A DNA stretch of 57,928 bases from Pezizomycotina sp. ARF18 (taxonomy: Eukaryota > Ascomycota), in contig AZLU01000017.1 in NCBI GenBank assembly GCA_002224055.1, forward strand, positions 294,220-352,147. The letters run 5' to 3'. Both the position numbers and the translations under genes were made by a program. The number at the start of each line of letters is the position of its first letter. The stretch's first letter is position 1. Shown one piece after another: positions 1 through 11,110 of this stretch. The notes beneath the pieces are model-generated. The model did no database searches and was not told where the DNA came from. It saw nothing but the letters and a program-made list of their open reading frames with translations.

Positions 1-3000
1 GGATGGTTTGGTTGAAATTGGGGGCTTGGAGCTATGCGCGATAGCTAAAAATGAACAATGGCTCATGCGATTAGGGAAGTTAAACAGAACAAGGGAAAGT
101 CTACTTAAGTCGTTGGATTGAGAGAAACATTTGAGGATAACAGGATAATATTCACAGGAAAGAAAGAGAGAAGAAATAACAATCTAAAAGGCCGATATGC
201 TCAGCAGCAAAGGACGGAAAGAAGGAGCACAAGAAGGTGTATAATTATTAATAGATGAAGGGGACAAGCAGCGAACTTGCTAACGACAAGAAGTTTGCAG
301 GGATTCGAAATGATCAGAAGATATTGGGGTATATTTAAATAAACCGCCAATGATCATACAATAGTATTATCTAAAATAAGGGGAGTAATATCCAATATAT
401 AACATCATGAAGCAGAATCTGCGCTTACTACAGGTACTAATGGTAGCTGTGTGGTGTAGTGTTGTGTGTACAGGCATAGAAGTGTTCGTGATAGTTATAT
501 TGTTGGGTTGGTTCTGTGGGCCGTTGAAAAATAAATAAAATAATACTATGGAATAGCAGGTGTCTTTTTTTTTTTTTTTTTTTTAATTATTGTTATTAGC
601 GACGCAGCTTCCCCAAGGAATTTTCTCTATGAATGTAAAGTGCAAGAGTACAAGGTACTACTCTCTTTCCACGCGCGCAATATCAAGATCGAAAAAATAA
701 GAACTTACCGCTGGACTCCGCGCTTCGAAGATGACCGTCAAAAGGCGAAGGAGAGGGATGGATAAAGCGAGGTGTTAATGTGTACGGGGGAGGTGCCTAC
801 AAGGGGATCCCGTGGTAAGTCGAAACGGAGGCGGACGAAGAGAATAGAAAGATCGCAAGCTCCACTGCGATTATCAAATATAAATGATATAAAAATGAAT
901 AATATATGAGATCAGAATCGCAGAATGAAGGAAAGAAGAAAAAGAGAAGAGAGAAAAAGAAAGAGAAGAAAAAAGGAAGAAGAAAAGAAGAGGACCTCAG
1001 GGACATAATTGGAATTTTTTTTTTTTCATCCAAGAGTGGTGAGCTATATTACAATAATTATCCTATTATAAAGTCCCTTCAATCTATTCGTCCCTTCTCC
1101 TCCCTCACCCCTTCCCGCAATTTTTTCTTTAGGATTAAAAAGAAATTCCCCACTTTCTTTTTTTGTCGCTGCGTTACAATTAATCACTAACGATCCCATC
1201 GCTTTGCGCAGGTTGCAGGCTGTGAACGGTTGTCTTTTTTTTTTTTTTTTCCTTCTCTTATTTTAGCCCCCATAGCCCAGGTTCAGCTACCCTTCACGGT
1301 CGAATGAGAGTGCTCAGGAGCAAAGTTACATGGGTTCGTTGAACCCCTCCTCCGGCCGCCTGTACTCTACTTAAAAAAAGTCTGCAAGTCCCGGAAGTCC
1401 AATCCCAGCAAGGGTTAAACGAGAAGCAAGCAGGAATTTCTTTTTCTCAAAGGAATCTTCCCCCCACTCACCCTTTTTACAGCACTGCTAAAGCGGGGGC
1501 TTTTTTTTGAGCTAAAAAAGCTTCCTTCTGATTCGAAAGTTAACCCATCTCCAACCGTTTAAACCATCAGCTAGGGGGATCATGCACCAGTATCGCTCTG
1601 CTCTACGTTACGGTGCAGCGCTATAAAACTGGGCGGAACAGGACGGGGCCCTCTTACAGAAAATGCTTGCGATTCTACGTCCCTTCACATCGAAATATAA
1701 TTCAAAAAGAAACTCCCAGAAACCACAGAAATAGCTTGCGCGGGGGGAATACGCAGGGTCCAAAATTGATCCTGGAGTAAGGCAAAACATAAATATTAAT
1801 ATCTTGATACCGAAATCACCGTTTGAGGATGTGATCACATCTTTTTTCTTGAATCGGTCCTTCATTTTCCTTTTACCAGTTCGGTTGAAGAAAGCAGACG
1901 CAGGTCGTCACTGATTCATTTCATTACTTATTATCTTATTATATTATCCTATTATATTATTTTTTTCCTTTAACCGGTCCTACAGACTCCTAGTCGATAA
2001 GGCTGTGCCTCACGCAGGTAATACCGTACTATAAACCGTCAAGACATTTTTTAACTATTCTTTACGCGCTGGATATCTCAAAAAGATCTATTCGAAACTA
2101 CCGCTTATAGGGAGAGTTTCTCTTTCCACCACTGACAAGTGCGAGAGCACCGTATGTGCAACTTGCTTTCTAGGTCCATGATTTGAGCTCGATACCCTTT
2201 CGAGCCCATTTTTTCTCCCCTAATCATCCTTCCATTTTAAGCGGAGAGAAAGAACCTCCGATATTAAAGAAGAAAAAAATCAAATCAATCAAGCTGATCC
2301 CATCAAAGAACCAAAAAAATACATCTCACTTCCCCGATGGGTGGGTTTTGCTTTGTACATACGAAATATTGTTATTTTACCTCGTCCACTCAGGAACAGT
2401 TTCCTAGCGCCCTTACAAAAGCCGGACCGGATCGAAATTTGCACCAAAATTTGGAAAAAAAGCAACCTCGCTCACAAATCTCGCAGCTTTAAAATAAGTG
2501 GTCCAGAGGTTTAGCCGCCCGGGCGTTCTGCAGGGACATGGATTTAGTGTGGGTGATTCTCAGAAGGCAAGAGATGAACCAAAAAAAAGCAACGAGCTTC
2601 CACGAGAGCCTATCAGAGATAAGGCTGTAAGAATAGTTTTGCGAGGACCCGACTGTTTACTGTTGAAGGAAGAGGAAGAGCAACATTGTTATATGAAGAA
2701 ATACAAGGTGGCAGAGAATAAGTCCTACTATTGTAGCTTTTATACCAGTAGGATATTATTTGTTTCGTTTGTTGTATTATTATTTGTAATAGCGTCTTGA
2801 TTATGTCTTTTTTTGTACTACCCGAATGTACGAAAAAGAGACAGTCAAAAACGCCATCGTACGATTTCACGAACCTTTTGCAACAACAATGCGTCAGAAG
2901 CGCGCTCTAGCAGTGTCCTACAAATAACTTTTTTCCAACCCTCCTCTTAAACAACCATCTCACTAAGAAGCGACAGTCGCTTATACCGTGAATAGAATAT

Positions 3001-3178
3001 TATTGAATGAAAGGCTTTTTTAGAGAATAAGTAGAAAAGTCTATGAAGCAGAAGCAGACACTGAGTAACAAGAAGTATAATGCTATAATGACAACAGAAA
3101 CATCAAGGAAACTCCGTAAAACTGCGAAGAATACGAAGAAAAAGGCGCAAAACTCAAGAGAACCATGAAAAAGAGACG
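1..3178. other. Left-edge spacer, no supported gene
   Basis: I see no gene here that I can support. The stretch holds two long T runs (T20 at 565-584, T16 at 1235-1250), a purine-rich block at about 920-1000, and scattered frames under 100 codons with biased, low-complexity translations. It may contain the 3' end or UTR of a neighbouring gene to the left, and the 3' UTR of the minus-strand gene that ends near 3179. Confidence 0.5.
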
Positions 3179-6100
3179 TCATAGTCTACCACCCCATCGA
3201 TTTCCTCCGCTGCCTACGCTGTTCCTGCTCCTCTTCGTGACCGCGGCCGTGTGCTTGATGCAATTGTTCCTTCGCTCGTTCTGGAACCGCTCGCTGTTTT
3301 TCTGCTTGCGATGTTGATTGAGACCAATCGAGTTTGCGCCGTCTGTTTCTGGAGTGCGAACGTGTGCGTGCGTGTCGCTACTACCACCATCATCATCACA
3401 TAAAATAGCAACCTTTCTCGCAGGTGAATGTGAGGTATTATCATGAACCACGGACCCTCGTTAGGGTACTCCCGCCGTGAAACCGAAACATCGTTAGATC
3501 TTTCCTCTTGCCAGTCCTCCGGCGGCTGCGCATGAACAATCCCTTCCAGCCACTCTTCCGTCCTAGACCGGCACGTGCCGTCGTGCGATCCGTCGATGGA
3601 ACATCCTCCACCATTTCCGCATCCGCATCCCTCCAAAAGGCACCGGAGTCGCGGAACGGACAACGTGCTGCTGTTGCTCTTTATTATCCGAAGCAGTCTA
3701 TCAGCCGAAGCCAAAACGCTTTATTCAAACTCGGCGACCGACTCGCATCGGACGTAGTACCCCTCCGAAAATCGTCGTCGTCAATAACAAGCAGCAACGG
3801 AGTAGGAACCTTCTCCTTCACCCAACTCTTTTCGTCCGAGGATGCATACGATTCGCTTTCGTTTAATAACTCTTCGCCCTTTTTGTCCGATGCTGCTGTT
3901 ATTCGCTCTTGGACCGATCCGACGTTCTCATTGGCTGGAGCAGCAACCTCGTGGCCTTTCCAACGACAGGGTAGTATTATGAGTGGCGGCTGTTGACTGC
4001 ACCTTCGGACTGTGTTCTTCCTGCTTCTGTTGAATTTGCTCTACCACCGGTAGCAACTTCTGAGAGAACCCGGTTAGCCTGCCATTCGCTACTTTCCTAG
4101 GCGCCGTCCTCGGTTTCCTCTCGAATAGACCCTGCTTGAAATTGTAGGCAGGAGACTCTCTTCTGACGATTCAGGAACGGGATACAGAGGATGAAATTCC
4201 TAGAAGACGGCGCCTTCGGTGGTGGACGAGGTGGCCGGGGGACTGGCATGTAATATTCCACATCAGGTATGAGCGAAGGGGTAAACTTCTTCGCAGCGTC
4301 ATCTGCGGTATTACTGTACGAAGGCTGGAAATTACGATTCGTAGGGAGATCTTGGAGGTGCGATTGGGGCGTGTGCGTCTCCCTCGGTAATCTCTGCAGT
4401 ACAAGGCAGTCGTGTTCTGATCCCGCGCTGTATAATCTGGAAAGGTATACAGATTCCACTTGCAGCTTCAGGTCCGCTACACTTCACCAACGTCGTTTCA
4501 GCCCTCCCGCTCTATCCAGTTGCTCCTCGTGGTTAGGTAGCTGAAACTTGGGGAGATGATTCCGGGGGTAGCCAGCCCAGTAAATATCCCTGACAGGCAT
4601 GGGTTGGTTGTAATCCATAGGATGTATGGGGCCAAGGGCACATTGCCTAGGCTTCTGAAGTTTGTAAACCATGTCTGCGTTCCTTGTACGAAATGTAAGT
4701 AATAACACTATATAAGAGACCAAGAGACAAAGAAGAAACAATTCTTAGAATAGGACGGCAATCGACGAAGAAAAGCTGAAGAAATGGACCTTGTGCCCCA
4801 ACGTTAGTCTATTATATATTAATAATTCATAATTATAAATATCATACAAGAGCAAAACTACCTCATGCGCAGATAATCTCATTGTCGTCGCTTGCATAGC
4901 GGTGTCCTAAAGTGAACAAGTATGTACGAGGAGGAAGGATAAAATAGTTCAAGAATAGAACTATCAGGTTGCAAATCGCTAGACGTAAATGACCCAGGAA
5001 CCCTTTTTAGTAGTTTACAATTGCTGAGTAGAAAGACGACGGTAGGTACAGTACTGTCCGGAGGTTGTTGAGTACTTGGCTCTTGATCCGAATCTGAAGA
5101 AGACGACGAAGAAGAAGAGTCGCTTGCTTCCGGATTTATAGAACTTCTCGGCTAATTGAAGAAGCGCTGTCTAAGAACCTCTTAACTTCTTCAATCACAA
5201 TTTTCCCTACAGGAAAATCTTCAGAAGAGGAAGAAAAAATGCGTCTGAATTGTCCAAATCAATCGCTACAACGGTCTCTTTAGGTGGTAATTCTGTTGGA
5301 GCGTCTTCTGTGCCTGTTGATAATTCTGGATCCTGGATCTCTGCAGTACTTGCTTTTAATGATCCTGATAGCTGAACGTCGGTATTTCTTTCGGGGATCC
5401 TGGAGCTTGAATTTCGGCAGTACTTGTTTCTGGCGATCCTGAAGCTGGTGTATCGGCAGTATTCACCTCCGGGGATCTTGGTGCTCAACGTCAGCAGTGT
5501 GTCTTGAGATGGTATATCTGCCGGTTTCCTTCTTTCGGTGACGATACGCTGGAACTTCCGAGCCCTCGAAGACGTAGGCGATTCCGTAACCGAAGGAGCA
5601 GTATTCACTTCGGACTCGTCAGCTGCTTGCGTCAAATTGGGCTCTGAAGCCGATACCCAATCGCTGGTACGCTTCTGACTGTCCTTCCTCACCTTAGCAG
5701 CTAAGTTTGCCTCCGAGATGGATTTCTTGAAGGATTTAGATTTAGGCAAAGATGGACCGAACGTTCCGGTCGATAGTACCGACGCGACGCGCGAGATCAC
5801 GCGTACTTCTTCGGTCTCGTTGTCCGAAGTGACTTCAGCGGCGCGATCTGTTGGGGTGGGATCTGTCGTCAAAGTTGGCAAAACCTCTCGAAGGTTTCGG
5901 TCGTTTTCTATGGCGAGTCGGCGGCGCGCCGGAAGCAGAAGCTTTAGACAACCAGGTGGTGGTTGAGCTTGTTGTAACGATGCTGTTCAATGAAGGGGAA
6001 CCTCTTGTTGGTACGACTTGCAGTTTTAACAACTCAACAGGGGCTTTCGCTAAAGGATTCGAATAGTAGGATCTCGTCCCTTTTCTAGAGATCCAGGAAG

Positions 6101-7764
6101 TGGGAGACTTCAATCTCAGGGATATCGCGACTGCCGTGTCTGATGGGGATCCGCCTTTGATGGTACCCTAGAGATAGGCGCGCTCGTGTCTCGACGCGAC
6201 GAATTCTGAGAAACACGCCTTGAAAGCGGAGGCAGGTCCTTGCCGAGGGTCCTCGCAATGCTGCCTTCGATAAGATCCGAAGTCTTCCTATCGATGGTCT
6301 CCGCAACTTTATCTTTGATGGCTTGGGAGACGTCGCTAAACGCTGCAGTAACCTTATCGTTGATCAAAGCTTCTACTGTCGGTCCTTCGATGAACTTCTG
6401 ATAAGCGAAAATTGGAAACAGTGGTGGTGGGGTTTTGGGAACAACCTTTGGAGGAAGTTTGGGAAGATCTAGCTCGTCTTTGGCACGATATTAGGAGACT
6501 GAGACCCAGGCGATACTGTTTCCACCACTCCGGCAACAGCTTCGGTCTTGTCAGGAGGGAGACTCCCTTGGATCACCTCTGTTACGTGGCGAGCGGCGTT
6601 GTCGAAAAGACTCTAGGGAGGTTCGTCTCCGAGCGAGCTTTTCCTACGTGGAGCAGCTGGTGAAGCCCAAGGTTTCTCAATTTGTGAACCCTCGGACTTG
6701 CGCCTAAACGAAGGAGACGGAGTCAGGAAACCAAATCTGAGCCCTCCGATTCCTGTTCAGGTAAGCTAGGGAGCGTTGATCCTCGCAGACTTTAGATCGA
6801 AGCTAACGGTTTTCGTGACGGCGGCACGCCTGAGGAGAACGGGGAACTGGAGACTCGTTATCGAAAGGTAGTTCTCCAAAGCGTTGTTCAACTGATTTGG
6901 GTCCACAGGATCCTCTATAGGTGCAGGGAAAGACAGACGCCTGCTTTGATTTCGTTCTTCCTCTTCCTTTCCTCGAAGTGTTCGCCGTAGAGTGACTATT
7001 CACGATTGCATCAGATTCGTAGCTTAAAGTCTCAACTATGCAATGGAATACAAGCTTGATTTTTTGTACCTTGAACACTCAGCAGCTTCAAACTCAAATC
7101 CACCCGTGATTGCGGTTATGCTTCCTCAGCGTCGTCTTCCTCTCGACGCCGACCTGCGCCTGCCTCGTAGCGTTCTTGATCTCGTATCGAGCTCGCTCAG
7201 CCTCGCGTCGTGGCGGACGTAAACTCTTATCGCCTTCCTTTCTTCCTTAAGCCTTCTTATCCCTCTTTCCTAGCTTTACCCTCCACTTCGTCACTTCTCC
7301 TCTAATTTCCGCACTTTTATCCGCCTTATGTATCTTCACCTCGTACTCGTCAGAATGCTCGTCGACGTAACCGACAAGCTCCTCAAACGTATCACGCTGG
7401 TACTGCCGGATCTTCAACCGGAGCCTCTGCGCTTCGAACTCGTCCCGGCGGATGCCTTTGTTCAGCTTACGCACGCGGTGAGCAGCGCGCTTGTCTTCCG
7501 CGGCTATGCGAGCTTGAACTCCTCCACGAGCTCGGCCTGGACTTCCTTCGGCTGAACTCGTCGTCGCGGTGGACCTTCTGGTATATCTGGCCGAGGATGC
7601 AGCTGGTGTGCTCCGGGTCCGCGTCTTCGGGGTCCGGCGGCGGCGGCCTGGTGAGGCTTCCGGCTGCGAGAACCGCCGCCGGTGCCTGACGTAGTGGTGC
7701 GGAGGCCGTGCCGGCGGAGGTACGACTGGAACGGGCCTAGACGTTCGTTAGAAACGCTGGCCAT
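3179..7764 (-). CDS. Large disordered Ser/Pro/Lys-rich protein, hypothetical, frame broken many times
   Basis: I do not recognise the family. An ATG at 7762-7764 opens a basic N-terminal part (MASVSNERLGPFQSYLRRHG). A charged, probably helical segment follows at 7474-7247 (KGIRRDEFEAQRLRLKIRQY). Next come Ser/Pro stretches with basophilic kinase-like sites, a more ordered stretch near 6440-6250 (EALINDKVTAAFSDVSQAIK), and 13-residue repeats at about 5300-5500. Further on lie an acidic Ser run near 5100, a Pro-rich part near 4220 (PVPRPPRPPPKAP), a Cys/Gly-rich spot near 3600 (EGCGCGNGGGCSIDG) and a final stop at 3179. Protein-like sequence moves between the three minus-strand frames at least ten times; some jumps may be introns (one is likely near 4700-4880), most look like single-base indels. 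Expected product roughly 1,400 residues. It could be two genes; the split is unclear around 7080-7250. Confidence 0.55.
5300..5500 (-). repeat. About 39-bp coding tandem repeat (13-residue units)
   Basis: Four to five imperfect copies lie in tandem inside the large minus-strand coding region. Translated with frame changes, the units read like VNTADTPASGSPE, TSTAEIQAPGSPE, RNTDVQLSGSLK and ASTAEIQDPELS. The shared core is a Thr-Ala-Glu-Ile-Gln-like patch followed by Pro-Gly-Ser-Pro. At DNA level the marker is a recurring ggcagtactt / ggatcctg pair every 38-39 bases. Confidence 0.7.
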
Positions 7765-8890
7765 TTATAGAACGGTTTGTCTCGTGTAAAACGGATAAAA
7801 GAATGGACGCACCCTGTTGTGTAAGAGAAAAAGAAGAAAAAAGTATTAGTATTGTTGTAGAGAGACGAAGTAGCTACATCTTCGCCTCCCCGTTGCGTCC
7901 TCGTTGGAACACGGGGGGGGGGGGGCGTTAGACGGCTTGCTTGTACGGGACAACTTTCCTTCAAATTTAATCTGATATTCGAAGGGGCAACGATTTGATA
8001 TTAAAAAAAAAAAAAAAAGAATCAGCGACGCCGACACAAGGAATGTCTCTCAGCTGCGGTTTTCGCAATCATGAGCAGAAGGGGCGATGGTGTTTTTTGT
8101 TTAGATCGTGTAGAAGGGCACAAAACGAGAGCAGGATAGATATATCAGATCGAGAGTAGAGATAAGTACTTACAGTAACCATCGATTATTTACGAATAAA
8201 TTGTTTATTATTATTTATTTTTGACGACTGTCGTCGGCCATGCTTTTCGTACTAAGTGGGAAATAAATATTAGGAAAAAAAAAAAAAAAAAAAAAAAAAA
8301 CATCGCTGTGATCTGTACTACTACTGCAAGAAAAAAGCTAGTTAAGTAGTTGAAAACTGCCGGCAAGCAGCGAGTACCTTAACGAGGATGACGAGATTGC
8401 TGAGATAGCAGGAATGGCAGAAAAGTAGAAAAGCAGCCATTATTTTAAAGTCATTCTCATGCCAGTCACTTGGAATTGAATATATTTTACAAAGAAAATA
8501 ACGAAGAATGCGAAGCGGTAAGTAGCAGCGTTTGCTAAAAGGAAAGAAAAGACCAACGCCATGTACTACAGATCCCTTGGGTGAAAAAAAAAAAGAAAAA
8601 AAGACAAAAAAGCAACTTCTATGTCGTGAAGTTCGTAACAACTGATGAGAGAAGCAAAAACCGTGACGCTGATTTGAGGAAGAAGGGCAAAAGAATTGAA
8701 GAGGAAAAGGTCAGGTTACAAAACCGACATGGGAAAAATATCGCCTCTTGATACGTTTTGGGAAATGAGATATTGGGAAGACAGTGAATGATGATAATGT
8801 ATATGGTGGGAAGAAATAAATATATCTTGTTTACACGAAAAACAATGTCATTAAACTCCGAAAAAAAAAAAATAATTCATGTCATTTGCG
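7765..8890. other. Intergenic spacer between two minus-strand genes
   Basis: No gene seen. It contains G13 at 7913-7925, A16 at 8003-8018, A26 at 8275-8300 and a 13-base perfect palindrome GACGACTGTCGTC at 8223-8235. The part nearest 7765 should hold the 5' UTR and promoter of the disordered-protein gene. The part nearest 8890 should hold the 3' UTR of the chromodomain gene. Confidence 0.55.
7913..7925. repeat. G13 homopolymer
   Basis: Thirteen consecutive G just upstream (in the minus-strand sense) of the start codon of the large disordered-protein gene at 7764. It could lie in that gene's promoter or 5' UTR. Confidence 0.9.
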
Positions 8891-11110
8891 TCATTGGCAC
8901 CTGTTGAAACCTTGCTCTTTGGACGCGATTTTAGTCTTATTCCTCCTCTCAAACTCCTCGATAACTTCTGTGGCGTTGTCTAGCCGATCGCTGGCTCCCA
9001 AGTATAGTCGACGGGGTCGTCGTAACCCACCCATTTAACGTGGTAATAAGTGTTCATTCTGCACTATTGAGTCCAGAATCGCCTCCACATCATATTCCTC
9101 TTCCGCGGGCGCGATAGGCTGTTCATCCAGAACATCTGGCATCGGCTCGGGTATTGGATCTTCCAGCGGCATTTCTGCGATCATTTCATATTGCTTTATG
9201 GGTGACTCGCTTCTCTCCTCTGCCGCTTGGGAGTGAAACCAGTGGCCGTCCAGGACCTCGCTTCTTCCCTGGACAGGATTTCCATCTGCCGACGAGTAAC
9301 CGCTCTTTCCGCGTCTTTGCTTCGGTCCGATTTGTATTAAGTGCCCCGAAAGTCGGCCGCGTTTCTTCTTGAGCACACCATCCGTAGTTAGATACGTATT
9401 TGATCTAGCTTCGGATTTGGGTCGGCCCGCTGATGATTTCTCTGCCCCAACATGCTGTCGGAGACGTACGGGCTCGTATCAAACCCGCTTGCATCGAGTC
9501 AGAATCGGAGAAAGCTGTAAACTGGATGGTTGGTGTCTGCCGGGCTCTCCTTCTTCGCCGTCTTTCACAGGTCCTAGTGCTCCTCCTGAAGGTTTGTATG
9601 AGTCGTCGTCTGGATCGCTGTCATCCCACCGCGGCATCAGAAGAGAATGCGTCTTCCTCTCCGGAGTTCGTTAGCTCTACAATGTACTTGCTGGCCGACG
9701 ATTTTCTGTCGAGAAGCGCCATGGTTCCTCCGGTCGACACCCCGCCTTCATGCTTCAGATAATAATCAGTCTCCATATTCTCGTTGTTGCGAAGCACTTG
9801 TTTTCGAATTCTTCCAACTCTGTAGCCGAGACATAATCTAAGACCTCCGAAGGCTTCACTTCGCGTGTATGGCCATCACCGTATTGTATCGAATAATGTA
9901 CTCGCCCGTTCGACGCTGTTGTGCGAGACTTGAGGCCGACTATCTTGAATTCGGATCTGTTGAGCAAATATTCTGCGGCTTCCTCAGCTGTGGCTGTATG
10001 TCCAAGAGACAAAAAGGACGATTAGTTGAATTAGTTTCAATGAAGAGTATTCGAGAGATGAGAAGTACCAGCCGGGGGATGCTTGTTTGTGACAATAATA
10101 TGGGGATCTATGTGTATTGAACTCACGCGTGATGATTCAACCGCAAATTTTTGAGGGACCGAAGCTTGATTATGCCGGTAAGGTGGCCCTAGTCCGTTGC
10201 GGAACGATTGGCGAAAATAACTAGACCGGTCCTTTCCATTTGAGTTTCGAGCGAGCCCATGCTGCTTGCGCTGGAGGCCAGGCCGGGCTTTGCTGTAACG
10301 GTAGGCGAAGGCGATCGTGCGGTGCGGCGGACAACGTTGGAGGGAATAACCTCCGGAGAATCTGTCGCAATCGATTGAACGATCTTGGACTTGGGAGTGT
10401 GGATGGAGGATTGAGCAGGTGATCTGGAGGGAGTATCGGCGCCGGTGTTTGGTTGCTTCTGAAAGTGCTTGTCCAAGTTTGTTTGCCGAAGCAGCGGTGT
10501 CGAGCGTGCGACGTTCCTTTTTGAGGCGGGCCCTGCACTTCCTACCGCTTTGACGAGCTAGGATGATTGTGGTTCTTAGTGGAAGGGTTTCTAGAGATTG
10601 TCGACGCAGCTGATTTGGCCTTTGGCGGGTCCGCAGGGCGAACCGAGGCGATCCTTATCGTGTGTTCGTCGTCGCAAGGCTCTTTCGGCCGTTTTCGAGT
10701 ATCTCGCTAGGGTTGCGGTAGAAAGACGAGGGGATGCCCGTTGCCGCATTCTCGGTCGTACTAACGAATGACCCTGTGCTATCGTCGTTATCCTCTTCCT
10801 CCGTTTTGTCAGAATCTGCGGCTCTTGGACGTTGTTGGTACCCTTCTTCTTGCTGTGATTGACTGCCGCGGTGTTATCTCCTTGGCGTCGCTGGCGTTTC
10901 GAGCTCTGATGACCCTCGCTGCCGCTGTTATTGTTATTATTTTTGTAGATCTGGGAAGGGCTCTCCGGTGGTACTTGTATTCATTGGTATCGTCCTCGTC
11001 ATCATCGTCAATGACGATAGATTCCACATCGGAGAGGACTTGAAACGCAGGACTTCAACGATGTTATCGTGCTTCGAATATACTTCTTAACATGGGTAAA
11101 TAGGTCTAAA
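8891..11110 (-). CDS. Chromodomain protein with C-terminal chromodomain and a second chromo/Tudor-like segment
   Basis: Likely a nuclear chromatin reader. Reading from the 5' side: a segment EVYSKHDNIVEVLRF near 11070, an acidic stretch (VESIVIDDDDEDDTNEYK) near 11020, a long Ser/Pro/Lys-rich linker with a patch TPLLRQTNLDKHF near 10490, then an intron at 10126-9994. The next exon encodes a compact segment ending GDGHTREVKPSEVLDYVSAT (about 9970-9800) that resembles a degenerate chromo or Tudor fold. After an acidic linker comes the C-terminal chromodomain (9110-8930): EEEYDVEAILDS, YYHVKWVGYDDP, DYTWEP, then DNATEVIEEFERRNK. The expected aromatic-cage positions (Y of EYDVE, W of KWVGY, W/Y of YTWEP) are present. 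Stop at 8891-8893. The chromodomain itself is cut by two -1 indels, and more lie upstream. The true start was not found: a 3' splice site with an ACTAAC branch box near 11105 implies another exon upstream. A chromodomain at the very C-terminus differs from HP1, which has it N-terminally. Confidence 0.75.

Noticed and set aside
3508-3996. 162-codon plus-strand open frame
   Set aside because: The opposite strand carries better protein text that continues the large minus-strand gene, so I treat the plus frame as its shadow.
9755-10012. Separate small gene starting at 10012
   Set aside because: No ATG is present there (the codon is TTG). A GT-AG intron at 10126-9994 links the segment to the upstream part of the chromodomain gene.
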